A DNA stretch of 64,000 bases from Actinomycetospora corticicola (GTDB lineage Bacteria; Actinomycetota; Actinomycetes; Mycobacteriales; Pseudonocardiaceae): contig NZ_JACCBN010000001.1 in assembly GCF_013409505.1 (NCBI RefSeq), forward strand, positions 2,790,001 through 2,854,000. Direction: 5' to 3'. Of this stretch, positions 40,637 to 50,360 are shown piece after piece; within the stretch, counting starts at the first letter, position 1; each line of letters begins with the position of its first letter. A model generated the notes under the pieces. That model was not told where the DNA came from, did not search any database, and saw only the letters and a list, made by a program, of their open reading frames with translations. The position numbers and the translations under genes were made by a program.

Positions 40637-41332
40637 ATGGCCGACGGTGGTGCCCCGGCGGACCGGCGGGCGACCGACCTCGTCGTGCCGGTGAAGGAGC
40701 TGGTCCGCGCGAAGACCCGGCTGGCCGCCGCGAGCGCCGCCGTGGCGGTCGACCCTCGCTCCGCCCACGCCGACCTCGCCCTCGCGCTGGCCACTGACAC
40801 CCTCGCCGCCGTCCTCGCCTCGTCGGTCGGACGGCTCGCCGTCGTGACCTCGGAGCCGCGCCTGACCACCGGCGTCGCACCACCCGGCGTCGGGACGGAT
40901 CCGCGGGTCGAGCTCGTGGCCGATCCCGGCCGGGGCCTCGACGCCGCGATCCGGGCCGGGATCGAGCACCTCGGCCGGTTCCCGGTGGGGGTGCTCCTCG
41001 CCGACCTCCCCGCCCTGCGGCCCGAGGAGCTCGACGACGCCCTGGCGGCCGCGCGCGTCGCGCTGCGCACCGCACCGGCGGCGTTCGTGGCCGACCACAC
41101 CGGGGAGGGGACCGCGCTGCTGGTCGCCGGGCCGGGCTTCGCGCCGCGGTTCGGCCCCCGGTCGGCGGCCGCGCACGCGGCGGCGGGAGCGGTCGCGCTC
41201 GGAGGGGACTGGCCGGGGCTGCGCCACGACGTCGACGTGCCCGGCGACCTCGACGAGGTGCGCGCGCTCGGCGTCGGACCCGCGACCCGGGCCTGGCCGG
41301 GCCTGGGGACCCTCGCCGCCGGGTGCCGCTGA
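40637..41332 (+). CDS. fbiD: Phosphoenolpyruvate/2-phospho-lactate guanylyltransferase (coenzyme F420)
   Basis: CofC/FbiD family enzyme of coenzyme F420 synthesis, joining GMP to phosphoenolpyruvate (or 2-phospholactate). The 231-residue protein has [59 protein letters not shown] and [14 protein letters not shown]. The last two are the nucleotidyltransferase metal motifs. It matches Rv2983 in its position between gpsA and ppk. CAGGAT ends 7 nt before ATG 40637 (an in-frame ATG at 40628 also exists), suggesting a leaderless mRNA. Confidence 0.95.
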   Translation: MADGGAPADRRATDLVVPVKELVRAKTRLAAASAAVAVDPRSAHADLALALATDTLAAVLASSVGRLAVVTSEPRLTTGVAPPGVGTDPRVELVADPGRGLDAAIRAGIEHLGRFPVGVLLADLPALRPEELDDALAAARVALRTAPAAFVADHTGEGTALLVAGPGFAPRFGPRSAAAHAAAGAVALGGDWPGLRHDVDVPGDLDEVRALGVGPATRAWPGLGTLAAGCR

Positions 41333-41397
41333 CCCGACGGGTCGGGCGCCACCGACCCGACGGGTCGGGCGCCACCGACCCGACGGGTCGGGTGGCG
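41331..41397. repeat. Three tandem 23-bp palindromic units
   Basis: GACCCGACGGGTCGGG starts at 41331, 41354 and 41377, the first two followed by CGCCACC. Each unit contains the palindrome CGACCCG-A-CGGGTCG. The array begins in the fbiD stop codon and ends about 50 nt before ppk; it may be a terminator array. Confidence 0.85.
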
Positions 41398-41447
41398 TGT
41401 CCCGCACTGGTCGCCCTCCGGTGGCGCGCGCCGTCAGAATGGGCCGG

Positions 41448-43718
41448 GTGAGCGACGCGACGGACACCACGCTCGAGGAGGACGGCCCGATCTCGGAGCC
41501 CGGACCGCCCCCGCCCGCCCCGGCGCCGCCGACCCGGCCGGCCGACGGTCGGAGCCGCCTGCCCACCGCACCGGCCGCCGCGACGCCGGCCGCCGACGAC
41601 GTCCCCGCGGACCTGGCCGACGACCGGTACGACAACCGCGAGCTGTCGTGGCTGGAGTTCAACGCGCGGGTGCTCGCCCTCGCCGAGGACACCAGCCAGC
41701 CGCTGCTCGAGCGGGCGAAGTTCCTGGCGATCTTCGCGTCGAACCTCGACGAGTTCTACATGGTCCGCGTGGCCGGACTGAAGCGCCGCGAGGAGACCGG
41801 GCTGTCGGTGCGCAGCGCGGACGGGCTCACCCCCCGCGAGCAGCTGGCCCGGATCGCGGCCCGCAACCAGGAGCTCGCCGAGAAGCACGCCCGGGTCTGG
41901 CGGACCGACGTCGGGCCGGCGCTCGAGGACGCCGGCGTCCACGTCATCGGGTGGGACCAGGTGACCGCGGAGGCCCGCGAGCGGCTCGCGGCGTGGTTCG
42001 ACGCCCAGGTCTTCCCCGTGCTCACCCCGCTCGCGGTGGACCCGGCGCACCCCTTCCCCTACATCTCCAACCAGTCGCTCAACCTGGCCGTCGCGGTGCG
42101 CGACCCGCAGACCGGGGTCGAGCACTTCGCCCGCGTCAAGGTCCCGAACAACGTGCCCCGGCTGGTGCGGGTCGGCCCGGAGCCGGGCGAGGACGACGAC
42201 GCCGCGAACGACTCGCCCAACCTGGACCGCCGGTGCTGGTTCCTGCCCATCGAGGACCTGATCGCCGAGCACCTCGACCACCTCTTCGAGGGGATGGAGG
42301 TCGCCGAGCACCACGTGTTCCGGGTGACCCGCAACGCCGACCTCGACGTCGAGGAGGACCGCGACGAGGACCTCCTGCAGGCCCTCGAGCGGGAGCTCGC
42401 GCGGCGCCGGTTCGGGCCGCCGGTGCGCCTCGAGATCACCGACCGGATGAGCGAGCACATGCTCGAGCTGCTGCTGCGCGAGCTCGACGTGGACCCGCAC
42501 GACGTCGTCCAGGTGCCCGGTCTGCTCGACCTCTCGTGCCTGATGGAGCTGCTCTCGCTCAACCGCCCCGAGCTCAAGGACCCGGTGTTCGTCCCGGCGA
42601 CGCACCCCGCGTTCAGCGAGGGCGAGACGCCCAAGAGCGTCTTCGCGACGCTGCGCGAGGGCGACGTGATGGTGCACCACCCGTACGACTCGTTCTCCAC
42701 GAGCGTGCACCGCTTCATCGAGCAGGCGGCGAACGACCCGAAGGTCCTCGCGATCAAGCAGACGCTCTACCGCACCTCCGGCGACTCCCCCATCGTCGAG
42801 GCCCTCATCGAGGCCGCGGAGATGGGCAAGCAGGTCGTGGCGGTGGTGGAGATCAAGGCCCGGTTCGACGAGCGCGCGAACATCAACTGGGCCCGCGCGC
42901 TGGAGCGGGCCGGGGTGCACGTGGTGTACGGGCTGGTCGGGCTCAAGACCCACTGCAAGGCCGCGCTGGTGGTGCGCCAGGAGGGCTCGAAGATCAAACG
43001 GTACTGCCACCTCGGCACCGGCAACTACAACCCGAAGACCGCCCGGCTCTACGAGGACATCGGCGTCTTCACCGCCGACGAGACGATCGGCGCGGACCTC
43101 ACGGACCTGTTCAACGTCCTCACCGGCTACGCCCGGCGGCGCAAGTACCGCCGGCTGCTCGTCGCCCCCTACGGCGTCCGGCGCGGCCTCATCGAGCGGA
43201 TCGAGACCGAGCGCAAGCGCGCGACGAAGGGCAAGAAGGCCGGCATCCGGATCAAGGTCAACGGCCTGGTCGACGAGCAGGTGATCGACGCGCTGTACCG
43301 CGCGTCGCTGGCCGGGGTGCCGGTGGACCTGGTGGTCCGGGGCATCTGCGCGCTGCGCGCCGGGGTACCGGGGCTCTCGGAGAACATCCGCGTCCGGTCG
43401 ATCCTCGGGCGCTTCCTCGAGCACTCGCGGATCTTCCACTTCGTGGGGGCCGGCGAGCACTTCATCGGCAGTGCCGACATCATGCACCGCAACCTCGACC
43501 GCCGGGTCGAGGTGCTGGCACCGGTCACCGACCCGCGGCTGATCGCCCAGCTCGACGACATCCTCGATTCCGCGACGGCCCCGTCCACCCGGTGCTGGAG
43601 CCTCGACCCGGACGGGTCCTGGACCCCGTGGCCGGTCGCGGCCGGCGAGGGGACCGAGGGGATGCAGGTGTGCGACCACCAGACCCAGCTGCTGCTGCGC
43701 CGGGACGGGAAGGGGTGA
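41448..43718 (+). CDS. ppk: Polyphosphate kinase
   Basis: Reversibly makes inorganic polyphosphate from ATP. About 756 residues: an acidic/proline-rich N-terminal extension (first 45), then the N, head and two PLD-like catalytic domains. [17 protein letters not shown] is the N-domain hallmark. The autophosphorylated and general-acid histidines are His502 (LKTHCKAAL) and His521 ([10 protein letters not shown]), 19 residues apart as in E. coli. Start uncertain: GTG 41448 or ATG 41439. CAGAAT ends 7 nt before the GTG. Overlaps mutT1 by 4 nt. Corresponds to Rv2984. Confidence 0.96.
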   Translation: MSDATDTTLEEDGPISEPGPPPPAPAPPTRPADGRSRLPTAPAAATPAADDVPADLADDRYDNRELSWLEFNARVLALAEDTSQPLLERAKFLAIFASNLDEFYMVRVAGLKRREETGLSVRSADGLTPREQLARIAARNQELAEKHARVWRTDVGPALEDAGVHVIGWDQVTAEARERLAAWFDAQVFPVLTPLAVDPAHPFPYISNQSLNLAVAVRDPQTGVEHFARVKVPNNVPRLVRVGPEPGEDDDAANDSPNLDRRCWFLPIEDLIAEHLDHLFEGMEVAEHHVFRVTRNADLDVEEDRDEDLLQALERELARRRFGPPVRLEITDRMSEHMLELLLRELDVDPHDVVQVPGLLDLSCLMELLSLNRPELKDPVFVPATHPAFSEGETPKSVFATLREGDVMVHHPYDSFSTSVHRFIEQAANDPKVLAIKQTLYRTSGDSPIVEALIEAAEMGKQVVAVVEIKARFDERANINWARALERAGVHVVYGLVGLKTHCKAALVVRQEGSKIKRYCHLGTGNYNPKTARLYEDIGVFTADETIGADLTDLFNVLTGYARRRKYRRLLVAPYGVRRGLIERIETERKRATKGKKAGIRIKVNGLVDEQVIDALYRASLAGVPVDLVVRGICALRAGVPGLSENIRVRSILGRFLEHSRIFHFVGAGEHFIGSADIMHRNLDRRVEVLAPVTDPRLIAQLDDILDSATAPSTRCWSLDPDGSWTPWPVAAGEGTEGMQVCDHQTQLLLRRDGKG

Positions 43719-44668
43719 GCATTCCGGCCGACGTCCTTCCCGACGACGGGGCGGTGCCGAGGGCGGTGCACGCGGCCGGCGCCGTGCTGTGGCGGCCCGC
43801 GGCCGGGGGTGTGGAGGTGGCGGTCGTGCACCGGCCGCACCACGGCGACTGGAGCCTGCCCAAGGGCAAGGTCGACGAGGGCGAGTCGCGGGCACGGACC
43901 GCAGTGCGCGAGATCGCCGAGGAGACCGGCTTCGCGGCCGTGCTCGGGCGCCACGTGGCCACCGTGCGCTACATGGTCGGTGAGGACCGCAAGGTCGTCG
44001 ACTACTGGGACGCGCGCGCCGGCGCCGGGAGCTTCACCCCGAACGGGGAGACCGACGAGCTGCGCTGGCTCGCCCCGCGCGACGCCCGTCCCCTGCTGTC
44101 GTACGACTCCGACCGCGACGTGCTCGCCGACTTCACGGAGGCGCCGTTCCCGCTGCGCACGCTCCTGCTGGTGCGCCACGCGAAGGCGGGCAAGCGGGGC
44201 AGCCACCCCGACGACGACGCGCGACCCCTGGTCGACGACGGCCGCGAACAGGCCCGGCGGCTCGGCGATCTCCTCGCGGCCCACGGGGTGACGCACCTGC
44301 ACGCGGTCGGGCGCACGCGGTGCGTGGAGACCCTCGAACCCGCCTCGCACCGGCTCGGCGTCGGGATCCTCGTCGAGGACGCGTTCGCCGACGAGGCCGT
44401 CGCCGCCGATCCGGAGCGGGCCCGCGAGCGCCTGCTCGAGCTGGTCGCCGGCGAGGGCGTCGCGGCGGTGTGCGCGCAGGGCTACGGCATCCCGACCCTG
44501 GTCCGCGACCTCGCCGCCGACCCGGACCCGGCCGTCGGACCCCGCCCCGAGGTGCGCAGCAACCGGCGTCTGGCCGACCCGCCGTCACGGAAGGGCAGCG
44601 CCTGGGTGCTCTCGTTCGACGGCGACCGGCTCGTCGCCGCGGACTACGTGCGGGATCCGTCCGTCTGA
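43715..44668 (+). CDS. mutT1: MutT1-type Nudix hydrolase / histidine phosphatase fusion
   Basis: Two-domain nucleotide-pool sanitiser, 317 residues. The N-terminal Nudix domain has the box [20 protein letters not shown] followed by TGF; the C-terminal half starts [10 protein letters not shown] (RHG histidine-phosphatase motif). Mycobacterial MutT1 converts 8-oxo-dGTP to 8-oxo-dGDP and splits diadenosine polyphosphates. The GTG at 43715 overlaps the ppk stop, matching the Rv2984-Rv2985 arrangement. Confidence 0.95.
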   Translation: MSIPADVLPDDGAVPRAVHAAGAVLWRPAAGGVEVAVVHRPHHGDWSLPKGKVDEGESRARTAVREIAEETGFAAVLGRHVATVRYMVGEDRKVVDYWDARAGAGSFTPNGETDELRWLAPRDARPLLSYDSDRDVLADFTEAPFPLRTLLLVRHAKAGKRGSHPDDDARPLVDDGREQARRLGDLLAAHGVTHLHAVGRTRCVETLEPASHRLGVGILVEDAFADEAVAADPERARERLLELVAGEGVAAVCAQGYGIPTLVRDLAADPDPAVGPRPEVRSNRRLADPPSRKGSAWVLSFDGDRLVAADYVRDPSV

Positions 44669-44740
44669 CCGGGTCCGGACTGCCGTCCGTCGATCATCGG
44701 TACCCGGTCGGCGACCACGCGGCCCCGTGGCGAGGTCACG

Positions 44741-44754
44741 AATCGGACTCGATT
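44741..44754. promoter_or_regulatory. Small inverted repeat upstream of the copper oxidase gene
   Basis: AATCG (44741-44745) and CGATT (44750-44754) lie about 95 nt before the glxA-like start codon, within a GATTAGCGT stretch that could contain a -10 box. The 181-nt gap holds no gene. Confidence 0.3.
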
Positions 44755-44849
44755 AGCGTGAGGCCCGGCCGTCCGCCGGGTCGGCCCCCGGCCTGAGCTC
44801 CCCCGACGTCAGGCCCGATCCGGCACGAGGTGACCGTGGAGGGTTGGGC

Positions 44850-46781
44850 TTGCGCGCGAAGACACGTCGGTACCGCCAGATCGCACTGGTGGCCGTCGCC
44901 GCCGCCGTGCTGCTGGGCGTCAACGTGCCACCGGCGTTCTCCTATGTCCAGGAGTGGCGCCACGAGCAGCTCATCAACAGCCCGGGCTACAAGGCGCAGT
45001 ACGGGCACTGGGACACCATCGAGGTGCCGCAGGACAACCGCGTCAACTCGATCCACGCGGTCCTGCTGGACAACGGCAAGGTCCTCCTCATCGCCGGGTC
45101 CGGCAACAAGGAGGACATGTTCGCGACGCGGGCGCTGAAGAGCCTCGTCTACGACCCGACGACGGGTCAGTCGCGGATGATCCCGGTCCCCGACGACATG
45201 TTCTGCGGCGGTCAGACCGTGCTCCCCGACGGCCGCGTGCTCTTCGCGGGCGGGACGCAGCGCTACGAGAAGCTCGACGGCGCCGTCACCAACGCGGCCG
45301 GCGCGATGCGCATCAAGAACGAGAACCCGAACGGACCGCGCTTCCTGCCCGCGGGCACCGAGTTCGTGGCGCCGTCCGGCCAGAAGTACAAGTCGGCGTT
45401 CGACGTGACGCTGCCGCCCGCGGCCAAGACCGGCGTCGGCAAGCGGACCCAGGTCACCGCGTCCGAGGAGAAGGTCTTCGTCGAGTCGGAGACCCCCGGC
45501 CCGCAGGCGGTGAACGGCAACCGCGACAAGTACACCGTCTCGGGGCTCTCGGCGGCCGACTCCAAGAACATCTACGGGCTCGGCGAGCCGATGACCCTGG
45601 ACAAGCAGGACTACCAGGGCACCAACAAGGCCTACACGTTCGACCCGAAGACCGAGGCCTGGACCGAGCTGCCCAACATGAACCAGCCCCGCTGGTACCC
45701 GACGCTCACCCCGCTCTCCGACGGCAACGTGCTCACCGTCGCGGGCCTCGACGGCGTCGGCCAGGTGCTCAACGGGCTCTCCGAGGAGTTCAACCCGCGG
45801 ACCAACACCTGGATCGACCGCCGGGCGACCCTCACGCAGTACTTCCCGACCTACCCCGCCCTCTTCGAGACCGAGAAGCCGCGGCAGATCGTCTACACCG
45901 GCTCGAACGCCGGGTACGGGCCGGCGACCGAGGGCCGCGTCCCGGGCTTCTGGGACCTCGACACCGGCGCCTTCACCCCGATCCCCGGCCTGCGTGAGCC
46001 GGAGCTGATGGAGACCTCCGGGTCGTCCTGGATCGGCCCGGTGCAGGACCAGCGCCTCGCCGTCGTCGGCGGCGGCGGGGTCGGCGAGAGCCCCATCTCG
46101 TCCTCGCGGATCGACTTCCTGAACCTCAAGGACCCGGCGCCGCACTTCACGCCGGGCCCGAACCTGGCGCAGCCGACCCGGTACCCGAACCTGGTCAACC
46201 TGCCCGACGACACCACGCTGATCACCAACGGGTCGCTGGACTATCGCGGCAAGGGTGCGACGAACAACCACCTCGCCTACACCCTCGACCCGGCGACCAA
46301 CCAGCTCACGCCGATGGCCGACCCGCGGATCGGGCGCGACTACCACACCGAGGCGCTCCTGCTGCCCGACGGCCGGGTGCTCGTGGCCGGGTCGGACCCG
46401 CTGTTCGACGACGAGAAGAACACGGTGCCGGGCACGTTCGAGCAGCGCATTGAGATCTTCACGCCGCCGTACCTGGAGAGCGGGGCGCCGCGGCCGACGA
46501 TCTCCTCCGCCCCGCCCGTGCTGACCCGCGGCCAGACGGTGACGATCCCGACGCCCGACGCGTCCCGCATCGCCAAGGCCCGCCTCATCCGCACGTCCTC
46601 GGCCACGCACGTGACCACGACCGACATGCGCGACGTGGCGCTGGACATGCAGAAGACCCCGGACGGCGTGTCGATCACGGCGCCGAACGAGGCGACGATC
46701 GTGCCGCCCGGGCCGTACATGCTGTTCCTGGTCGACGACAAGGGCGTACCGAGCGAGGCGAAGATCGTCGACGTGCCCTGA
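44850..46781 (+). CDS. GlxA-like mononuclear copper radical oxidase (galactose oxidase fold)
   Basis: An exported or membrane-anchored oxidase of about 643 residues. The hydrophobic N-terminus (IALVAVAAAVLLGVNVPPAF) is followed by a kelch-type propeller and a C-terminal DUF1929 domain. Candidate copper/radical residues, numbered from the TTG at 44844, are Cys121 (MFCGGQ) and Tyr285 (PRWYPTLT) for the thioether cofactor, Tyr500-His501 (GRDYHTEA) and His589 (SATHVTTT). Its best relative in memory is Streptomyces GlxA, which matures hyphal-tip glycans. No cslA-like synthase is adjacent. TTG 44850 has GGAGGG six bases upstream and is preferred over TTG 44844. Confidence 0.9.
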   Translation: MRAKTRRYRQIALVAVAAAVLLGVNVPPAFSYVQEWRHEQLINSPGYKAQYGHWDTIEVPQDNRVNSIHAVLLDNGKVLLIAGSGNKEDMFATRALKSLVYDPTTGQSRMIPVPDDMFCGGQTVLPDGRVLFAGGTQRYEKLDGAVTNAAGAMRIKNENPNGPRFLPAGTEFVAPSGQKYKSAFDVTLPPAAKTGVGKRTQVTASEEKVFVESETPGPQAVNGNRDKYTVSGLSAADSKNIYGLGEPMTLDKQDYQGTNKAYTFDPKTEAWTELPNMNQPRWYPTLTPLSDGNVLTVAGLDGVGQVLNGLSEEFNPRTNTWIDRRATLTQYFPTYPALFETEKPRQIVYTGSNAGYGPATEGRVPGFWDLDTGAFTPIPGLREPELMETSGSSWIGPVQDQRLAVVGGGGVGESPISSSRIDFLNLKDPAPHFTPGPNLAQPTRYPNLVNLPDDTTLITNGSLDYRGKGATNNHLAYTLDPATNQLTPMADPRIGRDYHTEALLLPDGRVLVAGSDPLFDDEKNTVPGTFEQRIEIFTPPYLESGAPRPTISSAPPVLTRGQTVTIPTPDASRIAKARLIRTSSATHVTTTDMRDVALDMQKTPDGVSITAPNEATIVPPGPYMLFLVDDKGVPSEAKIVDVP

Positions 46782-46790
46782 CTCCTCCGT

Positions 46791-46843
46791 GACAGGAAAG
46801 CGTCGTTGCTGTCAGCCAGTGACAGCAACGACGCTTTCCTGTC
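46791..46843. terminator. Perfect 24-bp hairpin between convergent glxA-like gene and leuD (family A)
   Basis: 46791-46814 (GACAGGAAAGCGTCG...) pairs without mismatch with 46820-46843 around a 5-nt loop GCCAG. It stands between two convergent genes. The half-site sequence GCGTCGTTGCTGTCA is shared with the repeats at 14949 and 51466. Confidence 0.88.
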
Positions 46844-46858
46844 GGACGGGGTGGGCGA

Positions 46859-47446
46859 TCAGACCGTCGTCGGCTTGTGCGACGGGCGGGTCTTCTCGTA
46901 GGCGTCGATGTCGGCCTCGTGGCGCAGGGTGAGGCCGATGTCGTCGAGACCTTCGAGCAGGCGCCAGCGGGTGTAGTCGTCGACCGAGAACGGGACCACC
47001 AGGTCCTCGGCCGTCACCGTCCTCGCCTCGAGGTCGACCGTGAGCTCCAGCCCCGGACGGGACTCGATCTTCTTCCACAGCAGCTCGACGTCGGACTGCG
47101 CGACGGTCGCGGCCAGCAGGCCGGCCTTCGAGGAGTTGCCCTTGAAGATCTCGCCGAAGCGCGACGAGATCACCACGCGGAAGCCGTAGTCCATGAGCGC
47201 CCAGACCGCGTGCTCGCGGGAGGAGCCGGTGCCGAAGTCGGAGCCGGCGACCAGCACCGAGCCGCGGTCGTAGGGCTCCTGGTTGAGCACGAACGCCGGG
47301 TCGTTGCGCCACGAGGCGAACAGCCCGTCCTCGAACCCGGTGCGCGTGACGCGCTTGAGGTAGACCGCCGGGATGATCTGGTCGGTGTCGACGTTCGACA
47401 CCCGCAGCGGGGTGGCGATGCCGGTGTGGGTCGTGAACTTCTCCAT
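46859..47446 (-). CDS. leuD: 3-isopropylmalate dehydratase small subunit
   Basis: Swivelling domain subunit of isopropylmalate isomerase in leucine synthesis, 195 residues. [41 protein letters not shown] and [17 protein letters not shown] are family signatures. It lies 11 nt after leuC, in the same operon. ATG 47446; an AGGGAGCTG site precedes it. Corresponds to Rv2987c. The hupB gene found near here in M. tuberculosis is not present. Confidence 0.98.
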   Translation of the reverse strand: MEKFTTHTGIATPLRVSNVDTDQIIPAVYLKRVTRTGFEDGLFASWRNDPAFVLNQEPYDRGSVLVAGSDFGTGSSREHAVWALMDYGFRVVISSRFGEIFKGNSSKAGLLAATVAQSDVELLWKKIESRPGLELTVDLEARTVTAEDLVVPFSVDDYTRWRLLEGLDDIGLTLRHEADIDAYEKTRPSHKPTTV

Positions 47447-47457
47447 GGTCAGCTCCC

Positions 47458-48879
47458 TCAGGCCGTCGTCAGCACGGTGGGCGTCAGGTCCTCGGGCGAG
47501 CTCAGCGTTCCCCGGACGGCCGTGGCTGCTGCGACCAGCGGCGACACCAGGTGGGTCCGCCCGCCCTTGCCCTGCCGACCCTCGAAGTTGCGGTTCGACG
47601 TCGAGGCGCAGCGCTGCCCCGGCGCGAGCTGGTCGGGGTTCATGCCGAGGCACATCGAGCAGCCCGCGTTGCGCCACTCGGCCCCGGCGTCGAGGAAGAC
47701 CCGGTCGAGCCCCTCCTCCTCGGCCTGCGCCTTGACCGCCATGGACCCGGGCACGACGAGCATCTGCACCGAGTCGGCGACCTTCTGGCCGCGCAGCACG
47801 TCGGCGGCGGCACGGAAGTCCTCGATGCGGGCGTTGGTGCACGAGCCGAGGAAGACGACGTCTACCGCGACGTCGCGCAGCTTCGTGCCGGGCTCGAGGT
47901 CCATGTAGGCGAGCGCCTTGCGGGTGGCCGCGGCGTCGTCGTCGTCCATCGTCGCGGGGTCGGGCACCGACTCGCCGAGCGGGAGGCCCTGACCCGGGTT
48001 CGTTCCCCAGGTGACGAACGGCGTGAGCGAGTCGGCGTCGATGTGCACGACGGCGTCGAACTCGGCGTCGTCGTCGGTGCGCAGCTCCCGCCACGCCTCG
48101 ACCGCGGCGTCCCACTCGGCGCCCTGCGGGGCGTGGGGGCGACCCTTCAGGTACGCGAAGGTCGTCTCGTCCGGGGCGACCATCCCGGCGCGCCCGCCGG
48201 CCTCGATGGACATGTTGCACATCGTCATGCGCGCTTCCATCGACATGGTCCGCACGGCCTCGCCGCGGTACTCGAGCACGTAGCCCGCGCCGCCACCGGT
48301 GCCGATCTGCGAGATGACCTTGAGGATGACGTCCTTGCTGGTGACGCCGGGTCGGAGCGTCCCCTCGATCTCGATCGCCATCGTGCGGAACGGCTTGAGC
48401 GGCAGCGTCTGGGTGGCCATGACGTGCTCGACCTCGGAGGTGCCGATGCCGAACGCGAGCGCCCCGAACGCGCCGTGGGTGGAGGTGTGGGAGTCCCCGC
48501 ACACGACGGTGGTGCCCGGCTGGGTCAGCCCGAGCTCCGGCCCGATCATGTGCACGATGCCCTGGTTGGCGTCGCCCATCGGGAACAGGCGCACGCCGAA
48601 CTCCTCGACGTTGCGCCGCAGGGTCGCCACCTGGGTCGCCGAGACCTCGTCCGCGATCGGCGCGAGGATGTCGAGCGTCGGGACGTTGTGGTCCTCGGTC
48701 GCGATGGTCAGGTCCGGGCGGCGGAGCGTCCGACCGTGCAGCCGGAGCCCGTCGAAGGCCTGCGGGCTTGTCACCTCGTGGACGAGGTGGAGGTCGATGT
48801 AGAGCAGGTCGGGCTCGTCGCCCTCCCCCTGCCTCACGACGTGCTGGTCCCAGACCTTCTCGGCGAGTGTGCGTCCCAT
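47458..48879 (-). CDS. leuC: 3-isopropylmalate dehydratase large subunit
   Basis: Aconitase-family [4Fe-4S] subunit, 473 residues. [15 protein letters not shown] is the usual N-terminus; [31 protein letters not shown] and CSMCLGMN carry the cluster cysteines. Works with LeuD to convert 2- to 3-isopropylmalate. It is divergent from an IclR regulator with a 55-nt gap containing a palindrome, so leucine-related control is likely. Confidence 0.98.
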   Translation of the reverse strand: MGRTLAEKVWDQHVVRQGEGDEPDLLYIDLHLVHEVTSPQAFDGLRLHGRTLRRPDLTIATEDHNVPTLDILAPIADEVSATQVATLRRNVEEFGVRLFPMGDANQGIVHMIGPELGLTQPGTTVVCGDSHTSTHGAFGALAFGIGTSEVEHVMATQTLPLKPFRTMAIEIEGTLRPGVTSKDVILKVISQIGTGGGAGYVLEYRGEAVRTMSMEARMTMCNMSIEAGGRAGMVAPDETTFAYLKGRPHAPQGAEWDAAVEAWRELRTDDDAEFDAVVHIDADSLTPFVTWGTNPGQGLPLGESVPDPATMDDDDAAATRKALAYMDLEPGTKLRDVAVDVVFLGSCTNARIEDFRAAADVLRGQKVADSVQMLVVPGSMAVKAQAEEEGLDRVFLDAGAEWRNAGCSMCLGMNPDQLAPGQRCASTSNRNFEGRQGKGGRTHLVSPLVAAATAVRGTLSSPEDLTPTVLTTA

Positions 48880-48902
48880 CGATCCCTGCCTGCGTGGTGG
48901 TG

Positions 48903-48921
48903 AATCTCAGAATATGAGATT
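48903..48921. promoter_or_regulatory. Candidate operator between leuC and the IclR regulator
   Basis: AATCTCA (48903-48909) and TGAGATT (48915-48921) form a perfect 7-bp inverted repeat with a 5-nt spacer in the 55-nt divergent gap. Position suits control of both genes by the regulator starting at 48935. Confidence 0.55.
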
Positions 48922-48934
48922 ACTGTGTCGCTCT

Positions 48935-49618
48935 ATGGGACAGAGTAGCGGAATCGGCGTGCTCGACAAGGCGGTGGGTGTGCTGCGGGCCGCCGCCGTG
49001 GCGCCGTGCGGGCTCTCCGAGCTCGTCGACCGCACCGGTCTCCCCCGGGCCACCGCACACCGCCTCGCCGTCGGGCTCGAGGTCCACCGGCTGCTCGAGC
49101 GCGATCCCGACGGCCGGTGGCGCCCCGGGCCCGCGCTCGCCGAGATGGCCCACGGCCACCACGACCCGCTGCTCACCGCCGCCGAGGAGGTCCTGCCGAC
49201 GTTGCGCGACCTCACGGGCGAGTCGGTCCAGCTCTACCGCCGCGAGGGCGACTCGCGGGTGTGCGTGGCGGCCGCGGAGCCGGCGTCCGGCCTGCGCGAC
49301 ACGGTGCCGGTGGGGGTGCGCCTGCCCCTGACGGCGGGGTCGGGCGCCAAGGTGCTCCTGGCCTGGTCGCCGGAGGGCCCGGGCTCCTTCGACGCCGAGC
49401 TCCTCGCCGAGATCCGGCGGCGCGGGTGGGCGCAGAGCGTCGCCGAGCGGGAGAAGGGCGTCGCGAGCGTGTCCGCGCCCGTGCGGGGCCCGGACGGCTC
49501 GGTCGTCGCGGCGGTGTCGGTCTCCGGACCGGTCGACCGCATCGGACGCAAGCCGGGCTCCCGGTGGGCGAACGACCTGCTCGCGGCCGCCCGCGCGCTG
49601 GAGAAGGCGCTGGCGTGA
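48935..49618 (+). CDS. IclR-family regulator, LtbR-like
   Basis: A 227-residue IclR regulator. SGIGVLDKAVGVLRAAA and GLSELVDRTGLPRATAHRLAVGLEVHRLL are nearly the Rv2989-type winged helix. The effector domain ends in SAPVRGPDGSVVAAVSVSGP. In corynebacteria the regulator in this place (LtbR) represses leuB, leuCD and tryptophan genes; the same role is inferred here from divergence with leuC. ATG 48935 is chosen over the longer frame because homologues begin at this point. Confidence 0.9.
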   Translation: MGQSSGIGVLDKAVGVLRAAAVAPCGLSELVDRTGLPRATAHRLAVGLEVHRLLERDPDGRWRPGPALAEMAHGHHDPLLTAAEEVLPTLRDLTGESVQLYRREGDSRVCVAAAEPASGLRDTVPVGVRLPLTAGSGAKVLLAWSPEGPGSFDAELLAEIRRRGWAQSVAEREKGVASVSAPVRGPDGSVVAAVSVSGPVDRIGRKPGSRWANDLLAAARALEKALA

Positions 49619-49626
49619 GCCGACCT

Positions 49627-49679
49627 GCGACGTCAGCCGTGGGCCACCGCTGACACCGGACGTCAGCAGCTCGCCACGA
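49627..49679. repeat. Dispersed palindromic repeat, family B copy 3
   Basis: The core 49632-49654 (GTCAGCCGTGGG...CGCTGAC) is followed by the tail CGTCAGCAGC also seen in the copy at 20642. It lies just downstream of the IclR gene ending at 49618. Confidence 0.75.
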
Positions 49680-49718
49680 CGACGGGCGCAGCGTGTCGAT
49701 CCTCCTTGCGCAGCTGCT

Positions 49719-49724
49719 TACCGT
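49719..49724 (+). promoter_or_regulatory. -10 box for a probable leaderless mRNA
   Basis: TACCGT, a TANNNT box, ends 6 nt before the GTG start at 49731; no Shine-Dalgarno site is present. Confidence 0.5.
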
Positions 49725-49730
49725 GAGCGG

Positions 49731-50360
49731 GTGACCGAGCAGATCACCACTCTCGAGCAGCTCCGCGAGGTCGTCGGGGAACCGGTCCGGCGCGCGGTGA
49801 CCAAGCAGCGCGACCGGCTGGACGACGTCGACCGGGCGTTCATCGCGCACAGCCCGTTCCAGCTGGTCGCGACCTCCGATGCCGCGGGCCACCTCGACGT
49901 CTCCCCCAAGGGCGACCCGGCCGGCTCGGTCCTGGTCCTCGACGACCACACGCTCGTCCTGCCCGACCGACCCGGGAACCGGCGCGTCGACGGCTTCGCG
50001 AACATCCTCGAGAACCCGCACGTCGGGTTGATCTTCCTGGTCCCGCGGCGCCACGACACGCTGCGGGTCAACGGCACCGCACGGCTGCTGCTCGACCCGC
50101 CGTACGCCGAGCGGCTGCGCCACCGCAACCACGTGCCGCGCCTGGTGCTGGAGGTCTCCGTCGAGGAGGTCTTCACCCACTGCGCGAAGGCCTTCCTGCG
50201 CTCGGACCTGTGGGAGCCGGAGAAGTGGCCGGAGGACGACCTGCCGTCGATCGCCGTCATGGCGTCGCGCACCACCGACGACATGACCGTCGCGCAGATG
50301 GAGGCGTACTACACCGAGGAGAACACCCGGGCGATCATGTACGGGACGACGCCACCCTGA
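49731..50360 (+). CDS. PPOX-class FMN-binding protein (DR2398-like family)
   Basis: A 209-residue flavin split-barrel protein of the pyridoxamine-oxidase class, DR2398-like subgroup. AFIAHSPFQLVATSDAAGHLDVSPKGDPAG, given as blocks FIAHSPFQLVATSD and DVSPKGDPAG, is the diagnostic start. FANILENPHVGLIFLVPRR and TLRVNGTARLL complete the barrel. Probably oxidises or detoxifies small substrates with FMN; no specific reaction is known to me. Its last 26 nt overlap the convergent winged-helix gene. Confidence 0.9.
   Translation: MTEQITTLEQLREVVGEPVRRAVTKQRDRLDDVDRAFIAHSPFQLVATSDAAGHLDVSPKGDPAGSVLVLDDHTLVLPDRPGNRRVDGFANILENPHVGLIFLVPRRHDTLRVNGTARLLLDPPYAERLRHRNHVPRLVLEVSVEEVFTHCAKAFLRSDLWEPEKWPEDDLPSIAVMASRTTDDMTVAQMEAYYTEENTRAIMYGTTPP

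Noticed and set aside
41331-41397. CRISPR or origin-type iterons
   Set aside because: Units are contiguous without spacers and between fbiD and ppk; no replication gene is near. Better explained as a palindromic terminator/operator array.
50335-50360. Possible frameshift or gene fusion between the PPOX and winged-helix genes
   Set aside because: They are on opposite strands; the 26-nt overlap is an ordinary convergent overlap with both C-termini complete.
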